Part shown: positions 55,726-64,000 of the stretch, piece after piece
Layout of the letters: every line of letters begins with the position of its first letter
How positions within the stretch are numbered: position 1 is the first letter of the stretch
Source of the DNA: Marinomonas communis
GTDB taxonomy: Bacteria; Pseudomonadota; Gammaproteobacteria; Pseudomonadales; Marinomonadaceae
Assembly (NCBI RefSeq): GCF_004363305.1
Contig: NZ_SNZA01000001.1
Coordinates: 1,019,228-1,083,227, forward strand
Reading direction: 5' to 3'
Length of the DNA: 64,000 nt
Program-made: the position numbers and the translations under genes
The notes under the pieces: generated by a model
What the model was told of the DNA's origin: nothing
The model's database searches: none
Seen by the model: only the letters and a program-made list of their open reading frames with translations

Positions 55726-57657
55726 TTATAGGCTTTTTTCTTTAGCATATTTATAAACGGTATTACGGCTAACGCCAGCCAGCTTGGCTGTTTGAGACAC
55801 ATTCCCTTGGGTTTGCGCCAATAACTTAGGAATTAAGACATCGTATGACTCAGGTTCACTTTGCTCTTCAGATACTTGTGCAGACGTTTGCAGGTCATCA
55901 AAGAAATCATCAGGCAGGTGCCAATCTTCCAGCTCATCCCCATCTGCCATAGCCATGCCCACTTTTAACACATGTACTAATTGGCGCATATTGCCTGGCC
56001 ATGGGTGTCCTTCTAACAGTGCCAACATCTCTTCTGACAGGGCTGGCCCTGGTTCATCTATGCGTAAGCGTTCATGAACGTAGGAAATCAGTTTACGCTT
56101 GTCTTGGCGCTGTCGCAGCGAAGGCAGCTCAATGTTCAAACCTGAAATTCGATAATACAAGTCTTGTCTAAAGCGCCCTTCTGCCACTTCGTCTTTTAAG
56201 TTTCGATTGGTGGCTGAAATCAGTTTCACATCGACAGGATATACTTCGGTTGATCCCAACGGTGTAACCACACGCTCTTGCAACACTCGCAGTAATCTGG
56301 ATTGCACTGTGGCAGGCATTTCACCGATTTCATCAAGGAACAAGGTGCCCTTGTGCGCACGTCTAATGAGGCCAATTGAGCCTTTGTTTTGAGCGCCAGT
56401 GAAGGCACCTTTTTCATATCCAAAGAGTTCAGACTCCACCAACTCGGATGGGATGGCGGCACAGTTGACCGCCACCAACATCTCTTTGTGACGGGAGCTG
56501 TGATAGTGCAAACTGCGCACAAAGATTTCTTTGCCCGCTCCCGTTTCACCATGGATTAAGATCGGAATGTCTTTCTCCATGATTTTGTGAGCTTGCTTTA
56601 CGACGCGCTGCACCTGTGGGTCGCCATGCTCTAGCTCATCTAACGGAATCACATTATCAGGGATGCTGCTGGGCATACTTTGCTTCGCAATTTGCTGCGG
56701 CGGCGCTTCATAACCACCTGATGTACGATAGTCAGGCACTTTCATCACTTGGGTGACAGGTGGCAGCACCTTCATATAAAACTGAAAACGCCCTAACGCT
56801 CGTTGCTTCATGGGCATGTGCAACGGCTGGTTTTTAATCTCACGCATGTCGCAGTCAAAAATCTGCGAAATATTCAGCAGCGATAAGTCCCGCGCCAAAA
56901 CGATTTCAGCACGGCGGTTAGCCGAGACAATGGTGCCTTGATCATCCAATACCAATAATCCTGACCAATGGCTGTCGAGGCTGGTGAGATTGGTATTAAA
57001 GCTGACAATAAAATGATTCTGCTGGAATGCAGCAAAGATCAAACGATTTTCGACACTTAGAGACATGAGTTTAACCATGCCAAGGGTATGATCTTGAGGA
57101 AGATACGCGTCAGAGGAAATGTCTAGGACGCCCAGCAGTTCATTGCCTGTATCATAAATAGGTGAAGCTGACCCCACCATATAACGATTGGCACGTAAGT
57201 AGTGTTCATCACGGCCAACTTGAATCGCACGACCACTGATAATCGCCGTACCGATAGCGTTGGTGCCCACACCTTGTTCAGTCCATTGGTTACCTTCCAC
57301 TAAACCGTGGTACTCACCACGCCCAAAGCGGTTTTGTCCCCATGTATTGAGTACATGTCCCTGACGGTCTGCTAAGACAATGATACAGGCCGAGTTACTG
57401 AGGATATTTTCGTAATAGGGAATGATCTCATTCTCAGTGGTTTCTAATAAGTTACGGTGTTGATCGCGTAAATCATTAAGCTCCCCTTTTGGCAGGGCGG
57501 CAAAATTCGGTTCAGAGGTGTGCTCTAAACCAAACTGTTCACATCGATACCACGAGGCTTCGATCTGTTGTTTGTGTTCTTCGTCATTTAAGTTGACGTT
57601 GGGACTTCGCATTGCCTTGCTGTCATCCGATTCTTGTTGTTCTTTTTTTATCGTCAT
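55726..57657 (-). CDS. AcoR-like sigma-54-dependent transcriptional activator
   Basis: This 643-residue enhancer-binding protein has an N-terminal GAF-type sensor (about 70-210), a PAS-like linker (LLVLDDQGTIVSANRRAEIVL), and a AAA+ domain with GETGAGKE, GAFTGA (the sigma-54 contact loop) and LFLDEIGEMP. A C-terminal Fis-type helix-turn-helix (NVSQTAKLAGVSRNTVYKYAKE) follows. I start at the ATG at 57657 because GGAG lies 6 bases upstream; longer frames to 57759 lack this and run into the repeat-rich control region. It probably activates the divergent glycerol-type ABC operon, which has a matching promoter. Confidence 0.9.
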   Translation of the reverse strand: MTIKKEQQESDDSKAMRSPNVNLNDEEHKQQIEASWYRCEQFGLEHTSEPNFAALPKGELNDLRDQHRNLLETTENEIIPYYENILSNSACIIVLADRQGHVLNTWGQNRFGRGEYHGLVEGNQWTEQGVGTNAIGTAIISGRAIQVGRDEHYLRANRYMVGSASPIYDTGNELLGVLDISSDAYLPQDHTLGMVKLMSLSVENRLIFAAFQQNHFIVSFNTNLTSLDSHWSGLLVLDDQGTIVSANRRAEIVLARDLSLLNISQIFDCDMREIKNQPLHMPMKQRALGRFQFYMKVLPPVTQVMKVPDYRTSGGYEAPPQQIAKQSMPSSIPDNVIPLDELEHGDPQVQRVVKQAHKIMEKDIPILIHGETGAGKEIFVRSLHYHSSRHKEMLVAVNCAAIPSELVESELFGYEKGAFTGAQNKGSIGLIRRAHKGTLFLDEIGEMPATVQSRLLRVLQERVVTPLGSTEVYPVDVKLISATNRNLKDEVAEGRFRQDLYYRISGLNIELPSLRQRQDKRKLISYVHERLRIDEPGPALSEEMLALLEGHPWPGNMRQLVHVLKVGMAMADGDELEDWHLPDDFFDDLQTSAQVSEEQSEPESYDVLIPKLLAQTQGNVSQTAKLAGVSRNTVYKYAKEKSL

Positions 57658-57742
57658 TCTGTGCTCCATTTGAAAAAGGAGCGACAAGCCAACTGCTATT
57701 CTGCTTGGCTCTGACCACAAGGTCAATTCAATTACCAAGGAT

Positions 57743-57812
57743 TGTTCAACAGTGTTCAAAGAGACTGTTCAGTGAACACTTTTTACGGATGTGAACACTT
57801 GTGTTTCGTAAA
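57743..57812. promoter_or_regulatory. Cluster of TGTTCA sites, probable activator-binding (enhancer) region
   Basis: TGTTCA occurs at 57743, 57753 and 57766, the last forming a perfect palindrome TGTTCAGTGAACA (57766-57778). GTGAACAC-TT-GTGTTTC (57791-57807) and TTCGT-AA-ACGAA (57805-57816) add two more dyads. They lie about 90-160 bases upstream of a sigma-54 promoter, the usual place for enhancer sites. The binding protein is inferred to be the adjacent activator. Confidence 0.6.
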
Positions 57813-57899
57813 CGAACATTTTCTAAAAAGCGACTCAAAATTAATTTATATCTATATATTTCAATAATTTAGCAAAAAACACCTTTTTCTTACACAATC

Positions 57900-57916
57900 T
57901 TGGCACAGGCTTTGTA
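57900..57916 (+). promoter_or_regulatory. Sigma-54 promoter of the glp-type ABC operon
   Basis: TTGGCACAGGCTTTGTA has an ideal -24 block (TTGGCAC) and GG-N10-GT in place of GG-N10-GC at -12. It lies about 140 bases before the first ABC gene and just downstream of the enhancer-like cluster, beside a sigma-54 activator gene. Confidence 0.75.
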
Positions 57917-58052
57917 TTGTTACTCTGACCACTGACATGTTTATGCATTTGCGAAAAGCGACAAGCCAATCTCTTGAGGCGATGCTGAACACAGTGCCGA
58001 CTACACACCGCATCATTGTGGCGGCCATAACAACAAAAAAGGGTTAATTACA

Positions 58053-59141
58053 ATGTCACTGACGCTGAGTAATGTGTCTCGCGTTGTTGATGGAGAAACT
58101 TGGATTGACGACGTCAATCTGTCCCTAGAGCCAGGTTCATTTAACGTGCTTTTGGGAAGAACACTCTCCGGTAAAACAACGCTGATGCGCCTAATGGCAG
58201 GGCTGGACCGCCCGACATCAGGCAAAATTATGATGAACAATGTTGATGTAACGGGTGTTCCGGTTCGAGAGCGTAACATCTCTATGGTGTACCAACAGTT
58301 CATCAACTACCCCAACATGACGGTGTATGAAAACATCGCCTCGCCTTTGCGCCTAGCGAAAATGTCGGACCAAGAAATTGATCGCCGAGTTCGTGAAACC
58401 GCTGAAATGCTGCGCATTGATCCTTATCTAGACCGCTTACCACTGCAACTATCTGGTGGTCAGCAGCAGCGTACCGCCATGGCCCGCGCATTGGTCAAAG
58501 ACTCACAAATTATTTTGTTTGATGAGCCACTGGTGAACCTAGATTACAAACTTCGTGAAGAGCTTCGCCAAGAATTACGCGCCTTGTTTAAAGCTCGTAA
58601 CTGTATTGCTGTGTACGCTACCACAGAACCTAACGAAGCATTGGCTTTAGCGGGGAACACCGCGGTACTACACGAAGGCAAACTTTTACAATTTGGCGAA
58701 ACTGCAGAGGTTTACCACCGTCCAAAAGACATCATCACCGCAGAGATGTTCTCCGAACCACCAATCAATGTCGTGCCTGGTCGTGTTAGCGATACCGAGG
58801 TGACTTTTGATGACAGTGTTCATTTTCAGTTAAACAGCGACTTGCGTCCTTTAGAACCAGGCAACTACCGCTTTGGTGTTCGCGCTTCGCATATTGGTTT
58901 AGTGCCACACTCAGACGACGATTTAGAACTCCCCGTACGAGTGGACCTTGCCGAAATCAGTGGCAGCGAAACCTTCCTGCACGTGCACAATCCACACTTT
59001 GATTTGGTGCTACACCTTTCGGGTGTGCATGAGTATCACGTTGATCAACAGATCAAAGTGTATTTCCCAACACACAAGCTGTACGCCTTTAACGAAGCGG
59101 GTCGCCTTGTGCATGCACCAGCTGGTTTAGGAGGACGCTAA
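58053..59141 (+). CDS. glpS: Glycerol-type ABC transporter ATPase, first subunit (GlpS-like, degenerate)
   Basis: This 362-residue ATPase has an atypical Walker A GRTLSGKTT (35-43, Leu in place of the middle Gly), an intact signature LSGGQQQR (133-140) and Walker B IILFDEP (153-159). The switch-loop His is replaced: VYATTEPNEA instead of the usual V-T-H-D-Q, so T191 stands where His is expected. A C-terminal TOBE-like domain follows. It opens a six-gene unit matching the rhizobial glycerol transporter order S-T-P-Q-U-V. A weak ribosome site precedes it. Confidence 0.88.
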   Translation: MSLTLSNVSRVVDGETWIDDVNLSLEPGSFNVLLGRTLSGKTTLMRLMAGLDRPTSGKIMMNNVDVTGVPVRERNISMVYQQFINYPNMTVYENIASPLRLAKMSDQEIDRRVRETAEMLRIDPYLDRLPLQLSGGQQQRTAMARALVKDSQIILFDEPLVNLDYKLREELRQELRALFKARNCIAVYATTEPNEALALAGNTAVLHEGKLLQFGETAEVYHRPKDIITAEMFSEPPINVVPGRVSDTEVTFDDSVHFQLNSDLRPLEPGNYRFGVRASHIGLVPHSDDDLELPVRVDLAEISGSETFLHVHNPHFDLVLHLSGVHEYHVDQQIKVYFPTHKLYAFNEAGRLVHAPAGLGGR

Positions 59142-59142
59142 C

Positions 59143-60243
59143 ATGGCAGAAATTACTTTGAATGCCTTGGCCCATACTTACAGTGATGCGCCCAGTAAAC
59201 CGGAAGATTACGCCATTCGCCAAATGCAGCACGTTTGGCACCAAGGCGGCGCTTACGCCCTACTTGGGCCATCAGGCTGTGGCAAATCGACGCTTTTAAA
59301 CATCATCTCTGGCTTGCTGGAACCCTCTGACGGTGAAGTGCTGTTTGATGGTAAACGCGTCAATGAGCTGAAGCCTGAAGAGCGCAACATTGCCCAGGTT
59401 TTCCAGTTCCCTGTGGTGTACGACACCATGAGTGTGTACGACAACTTGGCCTTTCCACTACGTAACATTGGCGTACCAGAGCATAAAATCCGCTCTAAGG
59501 TACTGGAAGTGGCTGAAATCCTAGAGCTTTCCGACCAGTTAAAACGCAAAGCCAAAGGTCTATCCGCTGACCAGAAACAAAAAGTCTCCATGGGACGAGG
59601 TTTGGTGCGTGATGATGTGTCGGCAATCTTGTTCGACGAACCATTGACCGTCATCGATCCACAATTGAAGTGGAAACTGCGCCGTAAGCTCAAGCAAATC
59701 CATGAACAGTTCAACATCACCATGGTGTATGTGACCCACGATCAGTTGGAAGCTTCTACCTTTGCCGACAAAATCGCGGTGATGTACCAAGGTCAAATTG
59801 TTCAATTTGGTACGCCACGTGAATTATTCGAGCACCCTGCTCATACCTTTGTCGGTTACTTCATTGGCTCACCGGGCATGAACTTTTTAGAAGCTGAAGT
59901 TGGCGAGGATGCGCTGATCTTTGGTGAACATACGTTGAATATCGATCCGAAGTTGTTAGCTGCTCTGAAAGCACAAAACGCGACCTCAGCAACCGTAGGC
60001 ATTCGCCCTGAGTTTGTTCATGTGTGGGATGGCCAGAATGTAGACGCTTTCAAAGTAGATGTGGACTTTGTTGAAGACTTGGGCACCTACAAAATTCTTA
60101 CTTTTACCTTTGCCGGTGTGTCCATGAAAGCACGCTTAAGCGAAGACCAGAAAGTGCCTGAAGGCAAAGCCTTTGTCAGCTTCCCAGAGCAGTGGACCAA
60201 GATTTATCTCAACGATTATTTAGTGGAGGTACCCCATGACTAA
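59143..60243 (+). CDS. glpT: Glycerol-type ABC transporter ATPase, second subunit (GlpT-like)
   Basis: This 366-residue ATPase has a canonical Walker A GPSGCGKST (42-50), Walker B AILFDEP and the switch His in VYVTHDQLEA (H199), but a degenerate signature LSADQKQK (140-147). It therefore complements its partner: its nucleotide site pairs with the intact signature of the first subunit. A C-terminal TOBE domain is present. AGGAGG precedes the ATG. It overlaps the next gene by 8 bases. The name follows the rhizobial system and is not the E. coli glycerol-3-phosphate antiporter GlpT. Confidence 0.9.
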   Translation: MAEITLNALAHTYSDAPSKPEDYAIRQMQHVWHQGGAYALLGPSGCGKSTLLNIISGLLEPSDGEVLFDGKRVNELKPEERNIAQVFQFPVVYDTMSVYDNLAFPLRNIGVPEHKIRSKVLEVAEILELSDQLKRKAKGLSADQKQKVSMGRGLVRDDVSAILFDEPLTVIDPQLKWKLRRKLKQIHEQFNITMVYVTHDQLEASTFADKIAVMYQGQIVQFGTPRELFEHPAHTFVGYFIGSPGMNFLEAEVGEDALIFGEHTLNIDPKLLAALKAQNATSATVGIRPEFVHVWDGQNVDAFKVDVDFVEDLGTYKILTFTFAGVSMKARLSEDQKVPEGKAFVSFPEQWTKIYLNDYLVEVPHD

Positions 60244-61102
60244 GGTCGAAAACAACAAGGCTTGGTGGTTGGTACTGCCAGTATTTTTGATCGTTGCCTT
60301 CTCCGCCATCATTCCGTTAATGACGGTGGTGAACTACTCAGTGCAAGACATTTTTGACCCTTACACGCGCTACTTCGTGGGCACAGAATGGTTCAAACAA
60401 GTCATGCTGGATGAGCGTTTGCACGATGCCTTGATTCGCCAGTTTATTTTCTCTTTCACAATCCTAGCGATCGAGATTCCACTCGGCATCATGGTAGCGT
60501 TAATGATGCCAACCAAAGGCAAAGGAGCATCTCTAGCGCTGATTTTGGTGGCGATCCCACTGCTGATTCCGTGGAACGTAGTCGGCACAATTTGGCAGAT
60601 CTTTGGCCGTGCTGACATTGGTCTTTTTGGCGCAATGATGGCGGAACTGGGCATCAACTATAACTACGCCTCAGAACCCATGCACGCTTGGTTAACCGTG
60701 GTACTAATGGACGTTTGGCACTGGACACCTTTGGTGGCATTGCTTTGCTACTCGGGCCTACGCGCCATTCCAGAAGTGTACTACCAAGCTGCACGCATTG
60801 ATAAAGCGTCGCGTTGGGCAGTATTCCGTTACATCCAACTGCCGAAGTTAACCAATGTGTTGATCATTGGCGTGCTGTTGCGCTTTATGGATTCGTTCAT
60901 GATTTACACCGAGCCGTTTGTATTAACCGGTGGTGGTCCAGGAACGTCAACAACCTTCTTAAGCCAGTCTTTGGTACAGCAAGCCATCGGTCAGTTTGAC
61001 CTAGGTCCTGCCGCCGCCTTCTCTCTGGTGTACTTCTTAATCATCCTGCTGGTGTGTTGGGTGTTCTACACCACCATCATGCATATGCAAAAAGACAAAT
61101 AG
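60236..61102 (+). CDS. glpP: Glycerol-type ABC transporter permease (GlpP-like)
   Basis: This 288-residue inner-membrane permease has six hydrophobic segments and the coupling-helix EAA motif LRAIPEVYYQAARIDKASRWAVFRYIQLPKL near residue 180. It belongs to the MalF-like sugar/polyol family. It overlaps the second ATPase gene by 8 bases and is followed closely by the partner permease. Confidence 0.9.
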   Translation: MTKVENNKAWWLVLPVFLIVAFSAIIPLMTVVNYSVQDIFDPYTRYFVGTEWFKQVMLDERLHDALIRQFIFSFTILAIEIPLGIMVALMMPTKGKGASLALILVAIPLLIPWNVVGTIWQIFGRADIGLFGAMMAELGINYNYASEPMHAWLTVVLMDVWHWTPLVALLCYSGLRAIPEVYYQAARIDKASRWAVFRYIQLPKLTNVLIIGVLLRFMDSFMIYTEPFVLTGGGPGTSTTFLSQSLVQQAIGQFDLGPAAAFSLVYFLIILLVCWVFYTTIMHMQKDK

Positions 61103-61111
61103 GAGGTGAGT

Positions 61112-62035
61112 ATGTCGACTTCATCCAGCATCACGTCACAACGCTCGTCTGAAGAAACAATCGCCGAGGGTTCTTACTCAAGCCAAGCGCCGCAAGCTCC
61201 TGTGGTCAGTCTGGCTGAGCGCAAAGCAAGAAATGCGATGTGGCGTGGCCGCATCGGCATGACGGTGTATTTGATTTTGTTACTGATGCCTATTTACTGG
61301 CTCATCAACATGTCATTTAAAACCAATACGGAAATTCTAAGTGGCTTATCGTTCTTTCCTGAGAACTTCACCCTGGAAAACTACGCCAAGATTTTTGGCG
61401 ATCCGACTTGGTACATGGGGTATGTAAACTCGATCATCTATGTATCCATGAACATGGTGATCAGTTTATTAGTTGCCCTGCCCGCTGCTTACGCGTTCAG
61501 CCGTTACAAGTTTGTCGGTGATAAGCACATGTTCTTCTGGTTGCTGTCTAACCGTATGGCACCACCAGCGGTATTCCTGTTGCCATTTTTCCAGCTGTAC
61601 TCGTCGGTTGGCTTGTTTGACACCCACATTGCCGTGGCGTTAGCACACTGTTTGTTTAACGTGCCACTGGCGGTTTGGATCCTAGAAGGCTTTATGAGTG
61701 GCGTGCCACGCGAGATCGATGAAACCGCCTACATCGACGGTTATTCGTTCCCGAAATTCTTCGTCAAGATCTTCTTGCCATTGATTCGCTCTGGCATCGG
61801 TGTGACGGCTTTCTTCTGCTTTATGTTCTCTTGGGTAGAACTGTTGCTAGCAAGAACGCTGACGTCCGTTGATGCCAAACCGATTGGTGCCATCATGACG
61901 CGAACCGTGTCCGCATCCGGTATGGACTGGGGGCTACTCGCCGCTGCCGGTGTGCTGACCATCGTCCCAGGTATTTTGGTGATCTACTTCGTTCGAAATC
62001 ATGTTGCTAAGGGCTTCGCCCTAGGCCGAGTTTAA
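61112..62035 (+). CDS. glpQ: Glycerol-type ABC transporter permease (GlpQ-like)
   Basis: This MalG-like permease of 307 residues has six hydrophobic segments after a Ser-rich N-terminal tail of about 45 residues. The EAA motif is FMSGVPREIDETAYIDGYSFPKFFVKIFLPLI near 195. I start at the ATG at 61112, five bases after AGGAGG. A GTG at 61106 overlaps that ribosome site and is unlikely. It pairs with the preceding permease. The name is from the rhizobial system, not the phosphodiesterase. Confidence 0.9.
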   Translation: MSTSSSITSQRSSEETIAEGSYSSQAPQAPVVSLAERKARNAMWRGRIGMTVYLILLLMPIYWLINMSFKTNTEILSGLSFFPENFTLENYAKIFGDPTWYMGYVNSIIYVSMNMVISLLVALPAAYAFSRYKFVGDKHMFFWLLSNRMAPPAVFLLPFFQLYSSVGLFDTHIAVALAHCLFNVPLAVWILEGFMSGVPREIDETAYIDGYSFPKFFVKIFLPLIRSGIGVTAFFCFMFSWVELLLARTLTSVDAKPIGAIMTRTVSASGMDWGLLAAAGVLTIVPGILVIYFVRNHVAKGFALGRV

Positions 62036-62046
62036 GGAGCTTCAAA

Positions 62047-62319
62047 ATGGTTTGGATGTCTTGGACCTTACCTACTGCCGCATTTTTTGCTGGCATCGCT
62101 TTGATCCTCGTCGCGATGACGACTTGGCAAGCGATCTCCCCAAGCGTGGAACGTAAAGGCTTTTTGCCGATTGAAACGACACGTGGCGATCGTTTGTTTA
62201 TTGGCCTACTGAGTAGCGCCTTTGTTCACCTAGGTTTCGTTGCGTTAAGTGATGTTCCACTTTACGTAGCAACCGCCCTTTGCGTGCTTTGGATGTGCTT
62301 CCTGATGCGCTGGGGTTAA
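62047..62319 (+). CDS. glpU: DUF2160 small membrane protein (GlpU-like)
   Basis: This 90-residue protein has two or three hydrophobic segments and the DUF2160 wording SWTLPTAAFFAGIALILVAMTTWQ and GFLPIETTRGDRLFIGLLSSAFVHL. DUF2160 proteins occur between the permease and binding-protein genes of glycerol-type ABC operons. The exact role is unknown. AAGGAG precedes the ATG. Confidence 0.85.
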   Translation: MVWMSWTLPTAAFFAGIALILVAMTTWQAISPSVERKGFLPIETTRGDRLFIGLLSSAFVHLGFVALSDVPLYVATALCVLWMCFLMRWG

Positions 62320-62385
62320 GTGAGAGTGTACAAGGAAGAACCTGCATGGAAGCGAAATACCTATCTTTAATCATTGAGGTAAAAC

Positions 62386-64000
62386 ATGTACAACAATAAA
62401 AAGAAATTCGTTTTAGCTGCTATCCCATTGGCTGTTGCACTGGGTTCAGGATCTGCTTGGGCAGACCAATACTCTGATGCTGCCCAAAAATGGCTAGATA
62501 GTGAGTTTACGGTATCGACTCTTTCAGAAGCTGAGCAATTAAAAGAAATGGCTTGGTTCACTGAAGCAGCTAAACGTTTTCGCGGTATGGAAATCAACGT
62601 CGCATCGGAAACACTAACTACTCACAAATACGAGTCACAAGTTCTTGCCAAAGCCTTCTCTGAGATCACAGGGATTAAGGTGAACCATGACTTGATCCAA
62701 GAAGGGGATGTGGTCGAAAAACTGCAAACCCAAATGCAGTCTGGTCGTAACATCTACGACGCTTATGTAAACGACTCCGATCTGATCGGTACTCACTTCC
62801 GTTACGGTAAAGTAGTACCTATTTCAGACATCATGGAGCAGCATAGCGACCTTAAGTCTCCTACTCTTGATCTAGGTGACTTCATCGGTTTGAACTTCAC
62901 CTCTGGTCCAGACGGTAAGCTTTACCAACTGCCTACTCAGCAATTTGCGAACCTATACTGGTTCCGCTATGACTGGTACCAACGTCCAGAGCTTAAGAAG
63001 CAATTTAAAGAAATTTACGGTTACGAGCTAGGTGTGCCAGTGAACTGGTCCGCTTACGAGGACATCGCAGAGTTCTTTACTAAGCACGTTGGCGAAATCG
63101 ATGGTCAAAAAGTTTACGGTCACATGGACTACGGTAAAAAAGACCCATCTCTAGGCTGGCGTTTCACGGATGCTTGGTTCTCTATGGCCGGTGCGGGTGA
63201 CAAAGGCCTGCCAAACGGTTTACCAGTCGATGAATGGGGTATTCGTGTTGAAGGCTGTAACCCTGTCGGTTCCAGCGTAGCTCGTGGTGGTGCGACCAAC
63301 GGTCCAGCAGCGGTTTATGCGACGACTAAATATGTGGATTGGTTGCGTCAATACGCGCCACCAGAAGCGCAAGGCATGACATTCTCTGAAGCCGGCCCAG
63401 TGCCAGCACAAGGTAACGTGGCTCAGCAGATCTTCTGGTACACCGCGTTCACGGCTGATATGACACAAAAAGGCCTACCAGTGGTAAATGAAGACGGCAC
63501 GCCAAAATGGCGTATGGCTCCTTCTCCACGTGGACCTTACTGGGAAGAAGGCATGAAACTGGGTTACCAAGACGTGGGCGCATGGACGTTCATGAACTCA
63601 ACGCCTGAAGATCGTCGTTTAGCGGCTTGGCTATACGCTCAGTTCACAACGTCTAAAACGGTTTCTTTGAAGAAAACGCTGGTTGGCCTAACACCAATCC
63701 GTGAATCGGACATCAACTCGCCAGAGATGCAAGAAGCGGCACCATTCCTAGGTGGTTTAGTTGAGTTCTACAAAGGCCCTGCTCGTGAGCAATGGTCACC
63801 AACAGGTACGAACGTACCGGACTACCCAAAACTGGCTCAGCTATGGTGGCAGTACATTTCTCAAGCCGCATCTGGCGAAGCGACACCACAAGTGGCACTT
63901 AACGGCCTAGCAGAAGCCCAAGATAAAGTGCTTCAGCGTCTAGAGCGTGCTGGTGTTCATGAGAACTGTGGTCCAAAACTAAACGAGCCTCGTGATGAAG
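62386..64000 (+). CDS. glpV: Glycerol-type ABC transporter substrate-binding protein (3' end outside window)
   Basis: The reading frame opens at the ATG at 62386 (MYNNKKKFVLAAIPLAVALG), with GAGGT upstream, and stays open to the window edge, about 538 codons. A signal peptide ends near SAWA-D. The mature part has the large extracellular binding-protein pattern (VNHDLIQEGDVVEKLQTQMQSGRNIYDAYVNDSDLIGTH; YGHMDYGKKDPSLGWRFTDAW) seen in GlpV-like proteins of about 580 residues. The stop codon is not in the window. The ligand is inferred from operon order. Confidence 0.88.
   Translation, partial: MYNNKKKFVLAAIPLAVALGSGSAWADQYSDAAQKWLDSEFTVSTLSEAEQLKEMAWFTEAAKRFRGMEINVASETLTTHKYESQVLAKAFSEITGIKVNHDLIQEGDVVEKLQTQMQSGRNIYDAYVNDSDLIGTHFRYGKVVPISDIMEQHSDLKSPTLDLGDFIGLNFTSGPDGKLYQLPTQQFANLYWFRYDWYQRPELKKQFKEIYGYELGVPVNWSAYEDIAEFFTKHVGEIDGQKVYGHMDYGKKDPSLGWRFTDAWFSMAGAGDKGLPNGLPVDEWGIRVEGCNPVGSSVARGGATNGPAAVYATTKYVDWLRQYAPPEAQGMTFSEAGPVPAQGNVAQQIFWYTAFTADMTQKGLPVVNEDGTPKWRMAPSPRGPYWEEGMKLGYQDVGAWTFMNSTPEDRRLAAWLYAQFTTSKTVSLKKTLVGLTPIRESDINSPEMQEAAPFLGGLVEFYKGPAREQWSPTGTNVPDYPKLAQLWWQYISQAASGEATPQVALNGLAEAQDKVLQRLERAGVHENCGPKLNEPRDE

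Noticed and set aside
57657..57759. Longer start for the sigma-54 activator at 57759
   Set aside because: The extension lacks a ribosome site, is unlike the family N-terminus and runs into the upstream control region with TGTTCA sites.

Overview
The window looks like chromosomal DNA of a marine gammaproteobacterium of the Oceanospirillales type, most likely Marinomonas or a close relative. That placement is inference from gene content: a sodium-pumping NADH dehydrogenase, a complete rut pyrimidine pathway, TRAP transport, HBM-type chemoreceptors, moderate GC and dense gene packing. No rRNA, tRNA, CRISPR array or prophage was recognised.

Layout. 1-7.2 kb (minus strand): nqrABCDEF with the maturation genes apbE and nqrM, preceded by a leader rich in dyad symmetry. 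7.4-16.8 kb: housekeeping and envelope genes (folX, mfd, a CsiV-like gene, msrPQ, a CreA-family lipoprotein overlapping a GH114-type hydrolase). 15.7-19.7 kb: L-lactate use (lldP, lldD) with a divergent LysR regulator. 19.7-28.1 kb: a pyrimidine-degradation region, rutABCDEF plus an NCS1 permease, a YdfG-type reductase and ribB on the minus strand, with divergent rutR and a clear RutR-type operator. 28-39 kb: mixed genes, including a TSUP transporter, a LysR regulator, a delta-class carbonic anhydrase, a 587-residue orphan, an RNase D-like exonuclease, a YjiH-type transporter with two TGTATATACA sites, a RIO kinase, a diguanylate cyclase, a GH1 beta-glucosidase and a cupin.

39.4-42.0 kb is accessory DNA. 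Two integron attC-like sites bracket a gene for a small protein with a HEPN-type R-x4-H motif. The R-box sequences of the two sites obey the complementarity rule expected of a mobile gene cassette, although no integrase is in the window. The segment is flanked by 14-bp inverted repeats and followed by a cluster of REP-like stem-loops that leads into trpBA.

44.2-54.8 kb: a chemoreceptor with a duplicated sensor module, then a locus with a TRAP transporter, a YeiH-type exporter, an aldo/keto reductase, a GntR regulator, a Gfo/Idh/MocA protein and a TauD-type dioxygenase. An exact 20-bp sequence occurs three times, only in the two control regions of this locus, and ties it together as a probable regulon. 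The gene set fits oxygenolytic use of a sulfonated sugar or another organosulfonate; the substrate is inference.

54.8-64 kb: a lipoprotein, an ABM-domain protein, an AcoR-like sigma-54 activator, and a strong candidate sigma-54 promoter with tandem TGTTCA sites in front of a glpSTPQUV-type glycerol ABC transporter. The two ATPases of that transporter have complementary defects that would leave one canonical and one degenerate ATP site.
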